In this document: positions 30,146 through 39,715 of the stretch, piece after piece
How positions within the stretch are numbered: the stretch's first letter is position 1
Layout of the letters: every line of letters starts with the position of its first letter
Assembly (NCBI GenBank): GCA_945903265.1
Contig: CAMDNQ010000006.1
Coordinates: 106,635-170,634, forward strand
Direction: 5' to 3'
DNA from: Candidatus Sulfopaludibacter sp. SbA3
GTDB taxonomy: Bacteria > Acidobacteriota > Vicinamibacteria > Vicinamibacterales > UBA2999
DNA: 64,000 bases
Translations under genes and position numbers: made by a program
The notes under the pieces: model-generated
The model's database searches: none
Seen by the model: the letters and a program-made list of their open reading frames with translations, nothing else
Told to the model about the DNA's origin: nothing

Positions 30146-32812
30146 ATGGCGCTTACTACCGGCACACGTCTAGGTCCGTTCGAGATCCTCGCCGCGCTGA
30201 ACATCCCGGGTTTCGGCGAGGTGTATCGCGCACGCGATCACGAGCAACGCCGGGACGTCGCCATGCGTGTGCTGAAGGCTGATTTCGGCACCAATGCCGA
30301 TCGGCTCAGGCGCTTCGAGCAGGACGCACGTGCCGCAGCCCTGCTGTCGCATCCCCACATCCTCACTATCCACGATATTGGAACCGACGCGACGGCCGCG
30401 TACGTGATTTCCGAGCCGGTGGAGGGGACCTCGTTGCGCGACATCGTGTCGCGCGGGGCCGTGCCCGTACGCAGGGTGCTGCAGTACGGTGTGCAAGTCG
30501 CCCAGGGACTGGCGGCGGCCCATCAGAAGGGGATCGTGCACCGGGATCTGAAGCCGGACCACATCCTCGTCGGCACCGATGGGCGGGTTCGTGTTGCGGG
30601 CTTCGGGCTGGCGAGCCTCGCGCCGCATGCATACGAGGCGGACCCCGTATTCGACATGCACGCGTTCGGGACGGTGCTCTACGAGATGCTTAGCGGGTCG
30701 GCCCCCTTCGCCGGCGCGCCGCCCCTCTCGTCCGATCTCCCGCCTGCCGTGACCCGTCTGATCGATCTCTGTCTGAGCGGCAACACGCTGGCGCGGCCGA
30801 CGGCGGGCGATGCCGCGGCGCTCCTGCACCGGCTCCACCAGCAGCCGGCGGTGCCCCCGCCGCCACCCGTTGCTCCGGCTCCTGCACCCACGCCGGCCGC
30901 GGCTCCAGTCGTCGAGGCCCCTGTCGTCGAGACGACGAAACGCGCGTCGGTGCTTTTCCCGGAGCCTGTCCAGGCGCCACCGCCGGCCATGACTCACGTG
31001 GAGGCCGACGTTGCGCGCCCGCATCAGGTGCCGTCACGGCGCCGCCTCGTGCCGATCCTCGCCGGGGTTGGCATCATCGGCCTCCTCATTGCGGTTGGTC
31101 CGTCGATTGTGCGGAGCCTGCAGAGCGCGCGGGGTGGCACCGCGATATCACCGGGCACTGCCGCACCGCTGGCGACGATGATGATGCCCGACCGGCCGAT
31201 CAACGAATTCGCCATCGCGCCAGACGGAGAGCGCCTCGCCTTCACGGCGGTTGACGGAGGCGGGCAGCGGCAGCTCTGGGTGCGATCGCTCACGGCAGCC
31301 GATGAACGGCCGCTTGCCGGAACGGAAGGCGCCGCGCATCCCTTCTGGTCGTCCGACAGCCAGTCGATCGCGTACTTCAGCGGCGGCATGCTGCGCAGAA
31401 TCGCGGCGTCCGGCGGAACGCCGACCGTCGTCACCGACGCGACCGGAGCGTCCGCAGGAGCGTGGAACGACGACGTGATCGTGTTCGCGCGCGACGCAGA
31501 GGGGGGACCGTTGTACCAGGTCCCGGCCGACGGCGGCACCCCGGCGCCGGTGACCGGTCTTCGCGAAGGCGAGTCGTCTCATGCGTGGCCCGTCTTCCTG
31601 CCCGACGGGAATCGGTTCCTGTATACGGTGACCCCTGGCAGCGGCGAAGGGGAGCCCGGCGTTTATCTCGGCGCCCTCGCCGCGGCAGACCGCCAGCCAG
31701 TGCTCGCCAACGCCTCGCGTGTCGCCCTTGCCGACGGATACATCGTGTACATCCGGGACGCGGCGCTGACCGTCCAGCCGTTTGACGTGGATTCGCTCAC
31801 GCCGAGTGGCGACCCGATCCGCGTCGGCGAGGGCGCGCCGTCGCAGCCAGGCGCCGACGGTGTCCGCGCCTTCTCGCTGTCGACGGCCGGGATCCTCGGG
31901 TATCAGCTCGGCCCGGCGCCGGCGCCCGGGCACTCCCGTCTCACGTGGTTCGATCGCGCCGGCGCGGAAGTCGGTTCCGTGGGGGACCCCGCCGATTACG
32001 GCGATCTGGCGCTCTCGCCGGACGGCCTTCGTGTCGCCGTCAGCCTTCGCGCGCCTGGATCGTCCACGACGGACATCGCCGTCGTCGACGTGGAGAGCGG
32101 GATGTCGACGGTCGTCACCGCCGATGCGGCCGATGACGCCGCCGATGACAACGCGCCGATCTGGTCGCCCGACGGCCGCCGGATTCTCTACGCGTCCAGC
32201 CGCAGTGGCACACGAGACATCTATCAGAAGGCCGCCGACGGCACGGGGAACGACGTCGTCATTGTTGGAGGCGACGGCGACCAGATTGGGTACGACTGGA
32301 CGTCCGACGGACGCTATCTGCTCTACCAGTCCAATCAGCCGGGTTCCGAGGGCAGGAACTTCGACCTGTGGGCACGGATGCTGCCACGCGGACCGTCGTT
32401 CGCCTTCTTCCGGTCCATCCGTGAGGCGACGCTGCCAGCCATGTCGCCGGACCGCGCCTGGGTGGCGTATACATCGTTCGAAAACGGCCGACAGGATGTG
32501 TTCATCTCGCGCTTTCCGCGTCCGGACGGCCGCCGGCGCGTCTCGGCCCGCGGCGGATCGTGGCCCCGCTGGCGCGGCGACGGGGATGAGGTGTTCTACC
32601 TCGCCCCCGATGGGCAACTGATGGCGGTCGCGCTCGACGGCTCCGATGTGGGCGCGGCAGCGCCGCTCTTCCGCATGCGAACCAAAGCGGACCGCGGATA
32701 CCCATATGACGTCGCCGCCGACGGGCAGCGCGTGCTCGTCAACATGCCGGGAGAAGGAAATGTGGCGACCGCGGTGACGCTCGTCGACTGGCGCGCAGCG
32801 GTCCAGCGCTGA
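30146..32812 (+). CDS. Membrane protein: degenerate Ser/Thr kinase domain (probable pseudokinase), one TM, PD40/TolB-like beta-propeller
   Basis: VHRDLKPDHILVGTDGRVRVAGFGLASL; TM RLVPILAGVGIIGLLIAVGPSIV; WSPDGRRILYASSRSGTRDIYQK repeats. Confidence 0.9.
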   Translation: MALTTGTRLGPFEILAALNIPGFGEVYRARDHEQRRDVAMRVLKADFGTNADRLRRFEQDARAAALLSHPHILTIHDIGTDATAAYVISEPVEGTSLRDIVSRGAVPVRRVLQYGVQVAQGLAAAHQKGIVHRDLKPDHILVGTDGRVRVAGFGLASLAPHAYEADPVFDMHAFGTVLYEMLSGSAPFAGAPPLSSDLPPAVTRLIDLCLSGNTLARPTAGDAAALLHRLHQQPAVPPPPPVAPAPAPTPAAAPVVEAPVVETTKRASVLFPEPVQAPPPAMTHVEADVARPHQVPSRRRLVPILAGVGIIGLLIAVGPSIVRSLQSARGGTAISPGTAAPLATMMMPDRPINEFAIAPDGERLAFTAVDGGGQRQLWVRSLTAADERPLAGTEGAAHPFWSSDSQSIAYFSGGMLRRIAASGGTPTVVTDATGASAGAWNDDVIVFARDAEGGPLYQVPADGGTPAPVTGLREGESSHAWPVFLPDGNRFLYTVTPGSGEGEPGVYLGALAAADRQPVLANASRVALADGYIVYIRDAALTVQPFDVDSLTPSGDPIRVGEGAPSQPGADGVRAFSLSTAGILGYQLGPAPAPGHSRLTWFDRAGAEVGSVGDPADYGDLALSPDGLRVAVSLRAPGSSTTDIAVVDVESGMSTVVTADAADDAADDNAPIWSPDGRRILYASSRSGTRDIYQKAADGTGNDVVIVGGDGDQIGYDWTSDGRYLLYQSNQPGSEGRNFDLWARMLPRGPSFAFFRSIREATLPAMSPDRAWVAYTSFENGRQDVFISRFPRPDGRRRVSARGGSWPRWRGDGDEVFYLAPDGQLMAVALDGSDVGAAAPLFRMRTKADRGYPYDVAADGQRVLVNMPGEGNVATAVTLVDWRAAVQR

Positions 32813-32846
32813 CGGCGTTTCTGAGAATAGGCCGTCTCTGAGACCT

Positions 32847-33692
32847 ATGCCGCTCGCTCCGCTGCCCGTCGTCGATACGCGATCGTTTTTCCGCCCGGTC
32901 TCGTCGGCTCTCGTCGCCACCCTTCGCGACCTCCAGCCGCAGGACTGGGACCGACCCACTCTGGCCGGGACATGGACGGTCAGAGACATCACCGCACACC
33001 TCGTCGATGTCACGTTCCGCCGCGTGTCGTTTCAGCGCGATCGGCTGGTCCCCCCTCCGCCGCCGTTTGCTATTCAGAGCGAACGCGACTTCGTGCGCTT
33101 CATCAACGGGCTGAATCATGAGTGGGTGTCCGTGACCCGGCGCTTCAGTCCGCAGGTCCTCACTGAGCTGTTCGATCTGGCGAGCACCGATCTTGCGCGG
33201 TTCGTGGAATCGCAGCCGCTCGACGCGTTGAGCCTGTTCGGCGTGTCGTGGGCCGGGGAGCAGACATCGGAGGGATGGTTCGACATCGGCCGCGAGTTCA
33301 CGGAGCTCTGGCATCACCAGATGCAGATACGGCTCGCTGTCGGAGCCGCGGACGCCGACGATCCGCGCTATCTCAAGGCGATTCTGGATCTGAGCCTGCG
33401 CGCGCTTCCGCACGTGTATCGCGATGTGGCCGGAGCCGAGGGTGCGACGCTCGTCGTGCAGGCCGACGGTCCGTCGGGCGGTGTCTGGACCCTGCGTCGC
33501 GACGCCCAGGCATGGACGCTCTGGGGCGGCCGGCCAGACCACGCCGACGCCGAAGTGCGTATGACGGCCGACGCTGCCTGGAAATTGCTGTACAACGCGT
33601 TGCCCGAGGCGGCGGCTGCCGGTGCATTCACCGTCGAGGGGGACGCGGCACTCGCAGCCCCGCTCGTTCGCGCGCGCTCGATCGTGATCTAG
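32847..33692 (+). CDS. Maleylpyruvate isomerase N-terminal/DinB-like family protein
   Basis: LAGTWTVRDITAHLVDVTFRR; GREFTELWHHQMQIRLAVG (candidate H...E..HH metal site). Confidence 0.75.
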   Translation: MPLAPLPVVDTRSFFRPVSSALVATLRDLQPQDWDRPTLAGTWTVRDITAHLVDVTFRRVSFQRDRLVPPPPPFAIQSERDFVRFINGLNHEWVSVTRRFSPQVLTELFDLASTDLARFVESQPLDALSLFGVSWAGEQTSEGWFDIGREFTELWHHQMQIRLAVGAADADDPRYLKAILDLSLRALPHVYRDVAGAEGATLVVQADGPSGGVWTLRRDAQAWTLWGGRPDHADAEVRMTADAAWKLLYNALPEAAAAGAFTVEGDAALAAPLVRARSIVI

Positions 33693-33735
33693 TTCAGCTT
33701 CCAGTTGGACGTGGTGTCCGGTTGCAGCCGGCTCG

Positions 33736-34446
33736 TCACGCGCGAACGAGCTGCTGCTTCCGGTCCTGGTGGTACTGCATGAGGGTCGCGTTGGCAGCCC
33801 GGACGACGGTGGTCTCTTCCGCAATCCGCGCGACGTCCTTTCCCGGCACCGCCACATACAGATCCGAATCGCCAAGCCCCGTGTACACGCGATTGCCGAC
33901 GCATCCGGTGCTAGCGGTCGTACCGTGCGCCAGCGCCGCCGGCAGCACCATGCAGGTCGGACGCGGCAGCGTCGTGAACTGGGCCGGAACACCCGCACGA
34001 ATCGCCGCTTCCTGCAGGATCATCACGCGTCCCGGCGGACCCCAGAACAGCACGATGTCAGGATCGACGGGGGTCTTGCCGAGCGGCGCATACACCACCA
34101 CCGCCGGTATTTCCGGAAGCCGCGGAATGTCTGGCACTTCATCCATCGCGAGGTAGCCGATGCTGCTCATGAACTGCAGCGTGTCGTCCAGTTCCTTGGC
34201 GCGATCCTCCGGCAGGGCGATGTTGTGGGTGTAGGACCCGATCGAGCAGTTGTAGTGGTCGTGCGCCTCGGTCGAGAAGACACGCCCTTCGGCCGCCATC
34301 TTCCAGAAGCTGCAGCCTGACGGCTGGACACCCTCGAACTTCGGGATGCCCGGCAGTTCGGCGGACAGGAACGCCACCGCCACCGGCGGCTGCTGCAGTT
34401 CCAGGTTGTTCATGAAGAGCTTTTCGAGCCGCTGATAGTTACTCAT
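33736..34446 (-). CDS. DUF169-like protein
   Basis: QPPVAVAFLSAELPGIPKFEGVQPSGCSFWKMAAEGRVFSTEAHDHYNCSIGSYTHNI; TASTGCVGNRVYTGL. Confidence 0.75.
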   Translation of the reverse strand: MSNYQRLEKLFMNNLELQQPPVAVAFLSAELPGIPKFEGVQPSGCSFWKMAAEGRVFSTEAHDHYNCSIGSYTHNIALPEDRAKELDDTLQFMSSIGYLAMDEVPDIPRLPEIPAVVVYAPLGKTPVDPDIVLFWGPPGRVMILQEAAIRAGVPAQFTTLPRPTCMVLPAALAHGTTASTGCVGNRVYTGLGDSDLYVAVPGKDVARIAEETTVVRAANATLMQYHQDRKQQLVRA

Positions 34447-35371
34447 TGACACCGGCCTCCTGCCGGCGTGCCGTCGCGCGTTCGTCCGCTTCGATGAGCC
34501 GGCGTCCGATTGCGACAAACGCGAGCGCCGTCGCCGGCATGATGGCTGCGTAGACGAGCCCCGCAACCGCGAAGTCCGGACGATTGAGCATATTGAAATT
34601 GATCGCGAAGGAGAGCGCGAGGTTCTGGACGCCCACCTCGAACACCATGGTGACCGCCTGCCTCACGGGCAGGCGAAAGATTCTGGCGATGCCATAGCCG
34701 AGGCTCATCGACGCCAGGTTCATCGTGGCGACGAGCAGCCCGGCGGTGGCCGCATGATCGATCAACTGCCGGTAGCTCGAGATCACCCCCAGCAGGAGAA
34801 CGCACGCCATCAGGTACAGCACGCCCTTCCGAATCGGCTCCTCGGCGCGTTTGCCGAGCGCTTCGAATCGCGCGCGCACGATCATGCCCAGGACCAGCGG
34901 CACGAGCGTGTAGGAAATGAGTCCGATCAGCATCGGGAAGATAGGCAGCGCGCCGAGCTGGCCCTCGTCGCCGAACGTCTGGAGCGCCAGGTTGATGAGA
35001 AACGGAATGCTGAATACCGTCACGACGCTGGTGATCGCCGACAGCGTCACGCAGAGCGGCACGTCGGCTTTCGCGGCAAACGTGTAGGCGTTGGAGGTCA
35101 CCCCGCTCGGACAGGCGGCGAGAATCACCAGCCCGATCGCAATCACCGGCGGCGGCTGAAAGATGAGCGCCACGGCAAATGCCATCAACGGCGTGCCCAC
35201 GAGCTCGGTGACCAGGCCGATCGTTGCGGCTCTCGGAAAGAAGACGACGCGCTTGAAGTCGGCGACCGTGAGCGAGAGTCCCAGGCCCACCATGACGAGG
35301 CGGAGGACCCACGGGATTACTTCCGCGTTGATGAACGCCGCCTGTTGGCTGAGGGCCTGCAGGAGTTCCAT
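34439..35371 (-). CDS. Bile acid:sodium symporter (BASS) family transporter
   Basis: Multi-TM; LAACPSGVTSNAYTFAAKADVPLCVTLSAITSVVTVFSIPF; VFEVGVQNLALSFAI. Confidence 0.9.
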   Translation of the reverse strand: MELLQALSQQAAFINAEVIPWVLRLVMVGLGLSLTVADFKRVVFFPRAATIGLVTELVGTPLMAFAVALIFQPPPVIAIGLVILAACPSGVTSNAYTFAAKADVPLCVTLSAITSVVTVFSIPFLINLALQTFGDEGQLGALPIFPMLIGLISYTLVPLVLGMIVRARFEALGKRAEEPIRKGVLYLMACVLLLGVISSYRQLIDHAATAGLLVATMNLASMSLGYGIARIFRLPVRQAVTMVFEVGVQNLALSFAINFNMLNRPDFAVAGLVYAAIMPATALAFVAIGRRLIEADERATARRQEAGVNE

Positions 35372-35381
35372 GCGCTGCCTA

Positions 35382-36263
35382 TTATGCCCGCGCCACGATG
35401 CGGTTCCGCAGGACGCCGATGCCTTCGACTTCGGTCTCCATCACGTCGCCGTCCTGCAGGAACTCTGGCGGCGTGCGCGCGAAGCCGACGCCTTCGGGTG
35501 TGCCGGTCGCGATGATGTCGCCGGGCTCGAGCGTCAGGCCCGATGACAGCGACGCGATGAGCGCGTCCACCGGAAAGATCATGTGGCGCGTGCTGCCGCG
35601 CTGTTTTTCCACGCCGTTGACCCGCAGCGACAGTTCCTTCTGCTGCGGATCGCCGAACTCGTCCGCCGTGACGACGACCGGTCCCATCGGACAGAAGCCG
35701 TCGAGGCTCTTCCCCTTGAAGAACTGCCCGTGGCTTCGCTGGAGGTCGCGCGCGGTGACGTCGTTGATGACGGTGTAGCCGAACACGTGTGCGAGCGCGC
35801 GCTCGCGGTCGATGTTCGTCCCTTCAACGCCGATGATGGCGCCGAGCTCCGCCTCCCAGTCCACCTGCTGTGTCGCGCGCCGGTCCCATGGCACATCGTC
35901 AAAGGGGCCGGCAACCGTCGTCGGCGCTTTGGTGAAGAACATCGGCCGCTCGGGGAGCTTCAGCTCCTCGCCCCGGGCGCGTGCGCCCTCTTCGGCGTGG
36001 CTAACGAAGTTCCGGCCCACGCAGAACACGTTCTTCAGGGGGCGCGGAATGGGGGCGTGCCAGCGGATGTCAGGGATGCCGTGCCCCGCCCCGGCGCCAC
36101 TCGTCGAAGCCGCCTGCGCGGCGGTGCGCGTCCAGGCCGCCGGTCCGCCCTCAATGAGCTCGAGCATGGTCCGCGGGCTCTGGATGTCGATGACGCGGTT
36201 GTTCAGGAGGGCCCCGAGGCGCGGCGTCCCGTCAGAACCGGTGGAAAACGTGAGATATCGCAT
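35382..36263 (-). CDS. Fumarylacetoacetate hydrolase-family protein
   Basis: VFCVGRNFVSHAEE, DWEAELGAIIG, VINDVTARDLQRSHGQFFKGKSLDGFCPMGP, LEPGDIIATGTPEGVG. Confidence 0.93.
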   Translation of the reverse strand: MRYLTFSTGSDGTPRLGALLNNRVIDIQSPRTMLELIEGGPAAWTRTAAQAASTSGAGAGHGIPDIRWHAPIPRPLKNVFCVGRNFVSHAEEGARARGEELKLPERPMFFTKAPTTVAGPFDDVPWDRRATQQVDWEAELGAIIGVEGTNIDRERALAHVFGYTVINDVTARDLQRSHGQFFKGKSLDGFCPMGPVVVTADEFGDPQQKELSLRVNGVEKQRGSTRHMIFPVDALIASLSSGLTLEPGDIIATGTPEGVGFARTPPEFLQDGDVMETEVEGIGVLRNRIVARA

Positions 36264-36324
36264 GCCGGCCGGTCAGCCTATCACGCAAACGGATTAAGCT
36301 ATTCGCCTCGAAGGAGGGTCCTTT

Positions 36325-39300
36325 ATGGATCGTGTGATGCGAACCGTCTGCGGTGGAATGTTGATCGCGCTGCTGGGCGCGACGGCCGTATTGGCCCAGG
36401 CGACGGCGCAGATCAACGGCACGGTGGTGGATGCCAGCGGCGGCGTGCTTCCCGGCGCCACCGTCACGGCTGTCCAGACCGACACCGGCTTCCGCCGCGA
36501 GGTGGTCACCGGCGCCGACGGCGCATTCACGATGACCGCGCTTCCTATCGGCCCCTATCGGCTCGAGGTCGCGCTGGCGGGGTTCCGATCGTACGCGCAG
36601 ACGGGCATCGTCCTCGAAATCGGGAACAACCCGACCATCGCGGTGACGCTGCCGCTCGGGGAGGTCGCCGAGACGGTGTCCGTCGAGGCGTCCGCGCCGC
36701 TTGTCGAAACACGGAATCCGTCGATCGGCGGTGTCATCGACAACGACCGCATCGAGGAACTGCCGTTGAACGGCCGCAACTCAGCGGATCTGATTGCCAT
36801 CGCGGGCGCGGTCGTGCCGATGGGGCCCTCGTCCAGCCGTAGCATGCCGGGCGGCGTCGGCTACTCGGTGGCGGGCGGGCAGCCGTTCGGCGTCGCGTAT
36901 CTGCTCGATGGCGCCACGCACAACAATCCGTACGACAACTACAATCTGCCGCTGCCGTTTCCTGACGCGCTGCAGGAGTTCCGCGTGGAAACCAGCGCCC
37001 AGAACGCGCAGAACGGTTTCCATTCCGGCGCCTCGGTCAACGCCGCGACGAAGTCGGGCACCAACGCCTTCCACGGCGACCTGTTCGAGTTCGCCCGTCA
37101 CCACAAGTTCAACGCGACCAACCCGTTCAATGCCATCGATCGCGCGACGGGAACGCGTGCCGACGACGGGCTGAAGCGGAATCAGTTCGGCGGCACGATC
37201 GGCGGGCCGATCGTGCGCGATCGCCTGTTCTTCTTCGGCGCCTACCAGGGCACGAAGACCGACGAGCGGCCATCGGAGGACGTCCGCTTCGTCCCGACGC
37301 CGGCGATGCTGGCGGGGGATTTCACCCAGATCGCGTCCGCTGCCTGTAATACCCGCGGCGCTGTCGCGCTCGGCGCGCCCTTCGTCGGCACCACCGTCAA
37401 TCCCGCGCTCTTCAGTCCGGCCGCGGTACGCATTGCGCGGCAGCTGCCCGAGACGTCCGACCCGTGCGGGCGCGTGAGCGTGACGAATCCGCGCAACATC
37501 AGCGAGATGCAGGCGATCGGCCGTATTGATTTCCAGCTGTCTCAGAACCAGACGATCTTCGGCCGCTACATGGCGACGACGTACGCGTTCGATCCGCCGT
37601 TTCTTGCATCGGGGAACATCCTGTCGACCCGGCTCGGCGGCCGCGACAACCTCGCCCAGTCTCTTGCGGCCGGCGACTCGATGGTGCTCAGTGACACCGT
37701 CGTCAACAACATCCGTTTCGCGTTCAATCGCAGCGCCGTCCACCGCACCCACGCGAATTTCTTCGGCGTCGACGACGTCGGCATCCGGTCCTACAGCTAC
37801 CTGGAGGACTACATGCTCGTCCAGGTCACGGGCGCGTTCGACCTCGGCGGCGGCACCGAAAACGAGGCGATCTTCCACACCAATACGTACTCGTTCAGCG
37901 ACGACCTGACGATGATCCGCGGCTCGCATCAGTACGGGTTCGGTGCGAGCGTCGCGTTCTGGGACTCGCTGTCGCGCGCCAACGTCCGCTCGCCGGGGCT
38001 GTTCCAGTTCGACGGGGGAGCGTCGGGGCTTCCGCTGGCCGATTTCCTCCTGGGACGTCCGTTCCTGCTGCAGCAATCGGCGCCGAACACGCTCGATTTC
38101 AAGCAGAAGTACTTCGGGCTCTACGCGCAGGACACGTGGCGGCTGACGCCCGGCGTCACGCTGAACTACGGACTGCGGTGGGAACCCTGGTTCCCGCAGC
38201 AGCATCAGAACGGCGCCATCTACAATTTCTCGGCGGAGCGATTCCGTGCGCGGCAGCGGAGCACCGTGTTCCCGCAGGCGCCGCCCGGATTCACGTACCC
38301 GGGCGACGAGGGGTTCCCGAACGGTCAGGCGGGCATGTTCACGGAGTGGCTGAACATCGCGCCGCGCGTCGGGCTCGCGTGGGATCCGACCGGTGACGGC
38401 CGTACCTCGGTGCGGGCCGGATATGCCGCCAACAGCGAGTTCGTCAACGGGCAGTTCTTCATCAACGCGGCGAACGCGCCGCCGTGGGGATCCGAAGTGC
38501 GCCTGCAGCGCCCGGGCATCGGGCCGTTCGACGACCCGTTTGCGGGCACGGGCATCGGCAACCCTTTCCCGATTACGTTTGACGCGAACGCGCCGTTCTC
38601 ACCGAATGGCCCGTACATCGCGCCGCCGTCGACGCTCGACCCGACGCGTGTGCACTCCTGGAATGCCAGCGTGCAGCGCCAGATCGGCGCCAACATGGCC
38701 GTCTCGGCCAGCTATCTGGGGAATCGTTCGAACAATCTCTGGGACGTCGTGACTGGGAACCCGGGCGCCATCCCCGCGGGCGTCGCGCCGACCGGACCGT
38801 GCACGCTCCGGACGGAGACAGGCACCCAGACGTTCCCGAACTGTTCTGCCGCGCCGCTGCCGGTCCGCCGCGAGATTTCGCAGGCGGATCCCGCCGTCGG
38901 GCGGTTCATCGGGTTCCTCGATTACTTCACCGACCACGGGACGCAGAAATACAACGGATTGCTGCTGTCATTCGAACGGCGCGATCCCGGCGGCCTCACG
39001 GCCGGCGTCAATTACACGTTGTCGAAGTGCACCGGCCACCCGACGCAGGGCGGCAGCACATCGAACGCCGGCAGCGGCTACATGCTGCCGGTGTCGATCA
39101 TCAACCCGCCCGCCGATGCGGACGAGCGCCTCGACCGCGACTACGGCCCGTGCGATATGGATCGGCGGCACATCTTCGCGCTCAGCGCGACCCTCGCCTC
39201 GCCACAGTTCCAGGGTCTCCTCGCACGCGCCATCGCGTCGGACTGGCGGCTGTCGGGCAGCTTCCGCGCCTTGACAGGGCGGCCGCTGACCGTGAACACC

Positions 39301-39714
39301 GGTGTCGATCGAGCCCTCACGGGCGCGCCGAACGTGCAGCGCGCTGACCAGGTGAACGACGACCCCTACGGGAACAAGACAGTGAACAACTGGCTGAACC
39401 CCGCCGCGTTCGCCCAGCCGGCGCTTGGGGGTTTCGGCAGCTCCGGCCGCAACCAGTACTTCGGCATGGGGACGCGCGTGGTCGACCTCTCGCTGGTCCG
39501 GGGCTTCCGCTTTGGCACCTCACAACGTGTGGAGGCCCGCATCGAGGCGTTCAACGCGTTCAACTGGTTTCGTCCGGCTCCGGCGGGCTCGGCCCAGGCC
39601 GCTGGCGTCAATCAGACGTCGCCTGTGACAAACCTGAGCAACCCGAACTTCGGGCGGTATCTCGCGTCCGACGAACCGCGCATCATGCAGTTCGCGATCA
39701 AGTACCAGTTCTGA
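36325..39714 (+). CDS. Oar-like TonB-dependent receptor with carboxypeptidase-regulatory N-terminal domain
   Basis: INGTVVDASGGVLPGATVTAVQTDTGFRREVVTGADGAFTM; plug and barrel; C-terminal AIKYQF. Confidence 0.93.
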   Translation: MDRVMRTVCGGMLIALLGATAVLAQATAQINGTVVDASGGVLPGATVTAVQTDTGFRREVVTGADGAFTMTALPIGPYRLEVALAGFRSYAQTGIVLEIGNNPTIAVTLPLGEVAETVSVEASAPLVETRNPSIGGVIDNDRIEELPLNGRNSADLIAIAGAVVPMGPSSSRSMPGGVGYSVAGGQPFGVAYLLDGATHNNPYDNYNLPLPFPDALQEFRVETSAQNAQNGFHSGASVNAATKSGTNAFHGDLFEFARHHKFNATNPFNAIDRATGTRADDGLKRNQFGGTIGGPIVRDRLFFFGAYQGTKTDERPSEDVRFVPTPAMLAGDFTQIASAACNTRGAVALGAPFVGTTVNPALFSPAAVRIARQLPETSDPCGRVSVTNPRNISEMQAIGRIDFQLSQNQTIFGRYMATTYAFDPPFLASGNILSTRLGGRDNLAQSLAAGDSMVLSDTVVNNIRFAFNRSAVHRTHANFFGVDDVGIRSYSYLEDYMLVQVTGAFDLGGGTENEAIFHTNTYSFSDDLTMIRGSHQYGFGASVAFWDSLSRANVRSPGLFQFDGGASGLPLADFLLGRPFLLQQSAPNTLDFKQKYFGLYAQDTWRLTPGVTLNYGLRWEPWFPQQHQNGAIYNFSAERFRARQRSTVFPQAPPGFTYPGDEGFPNGQAGMFTEWLNIAPRVGLAWDPTGDGRTSVRAGYAANSEFVNGQFFINAANAPPWGSEVRLQRPGIGPFDDPFAGTGIGNPFPITFDANAPFSPNGPYIAPPSTLDPTRVHSWNASVQRQIGANMAVSASYLGNRSNNLWDVVTGNPGAIPAGVAPTGPCTLRTETGTQTFPNCSAAPLPVRREISQADPAVGRFIGFLDYFTDHGTQKYNGLLLSFERRDPGGLTAGVNYTLSKCTGHPTQGGSTSNAGSGYMLPVSIINPPADADERLDRDYGPCDMDRRHIFALSATLASPQFQGLLARAIASDWRLSGSFRALTGRPLTVNTGVDRALTGAPNVQRADQVNDDPYGNKTVNNWLNPAAFAQPALGGFGSSGRNQYFGMGTRVVDLSLVRGFRFGTSQRVEARIEAFNAFNWFRPAPAGSAQAAGVNQTSPVTNLSNPNFGRYLASDEPRIMQFAIKYQF

Positions 39715-39715
39715 G

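Noticed and set aside
30909-30945. Short repeat GTCGTCGAGgcccctGTCGTCGAGac as a possible mobile repeat
   Set aside because: Explained by the Pro/Val/Ala-rich linker (APVVEAPVVETT) between kinase-like domain and TM.
31148-33013. 621-aa ORF on minus strand
   Set aside because: Shadow ORF antisense to the pseudokinase/propeller gene; low-complexity Arg-rich composition and no domain; the opposite frame has clear homology.
36781-38205. 474-aa ORF on minus strand
   Set aside because: Antisense shadow of the second TonB receptor.
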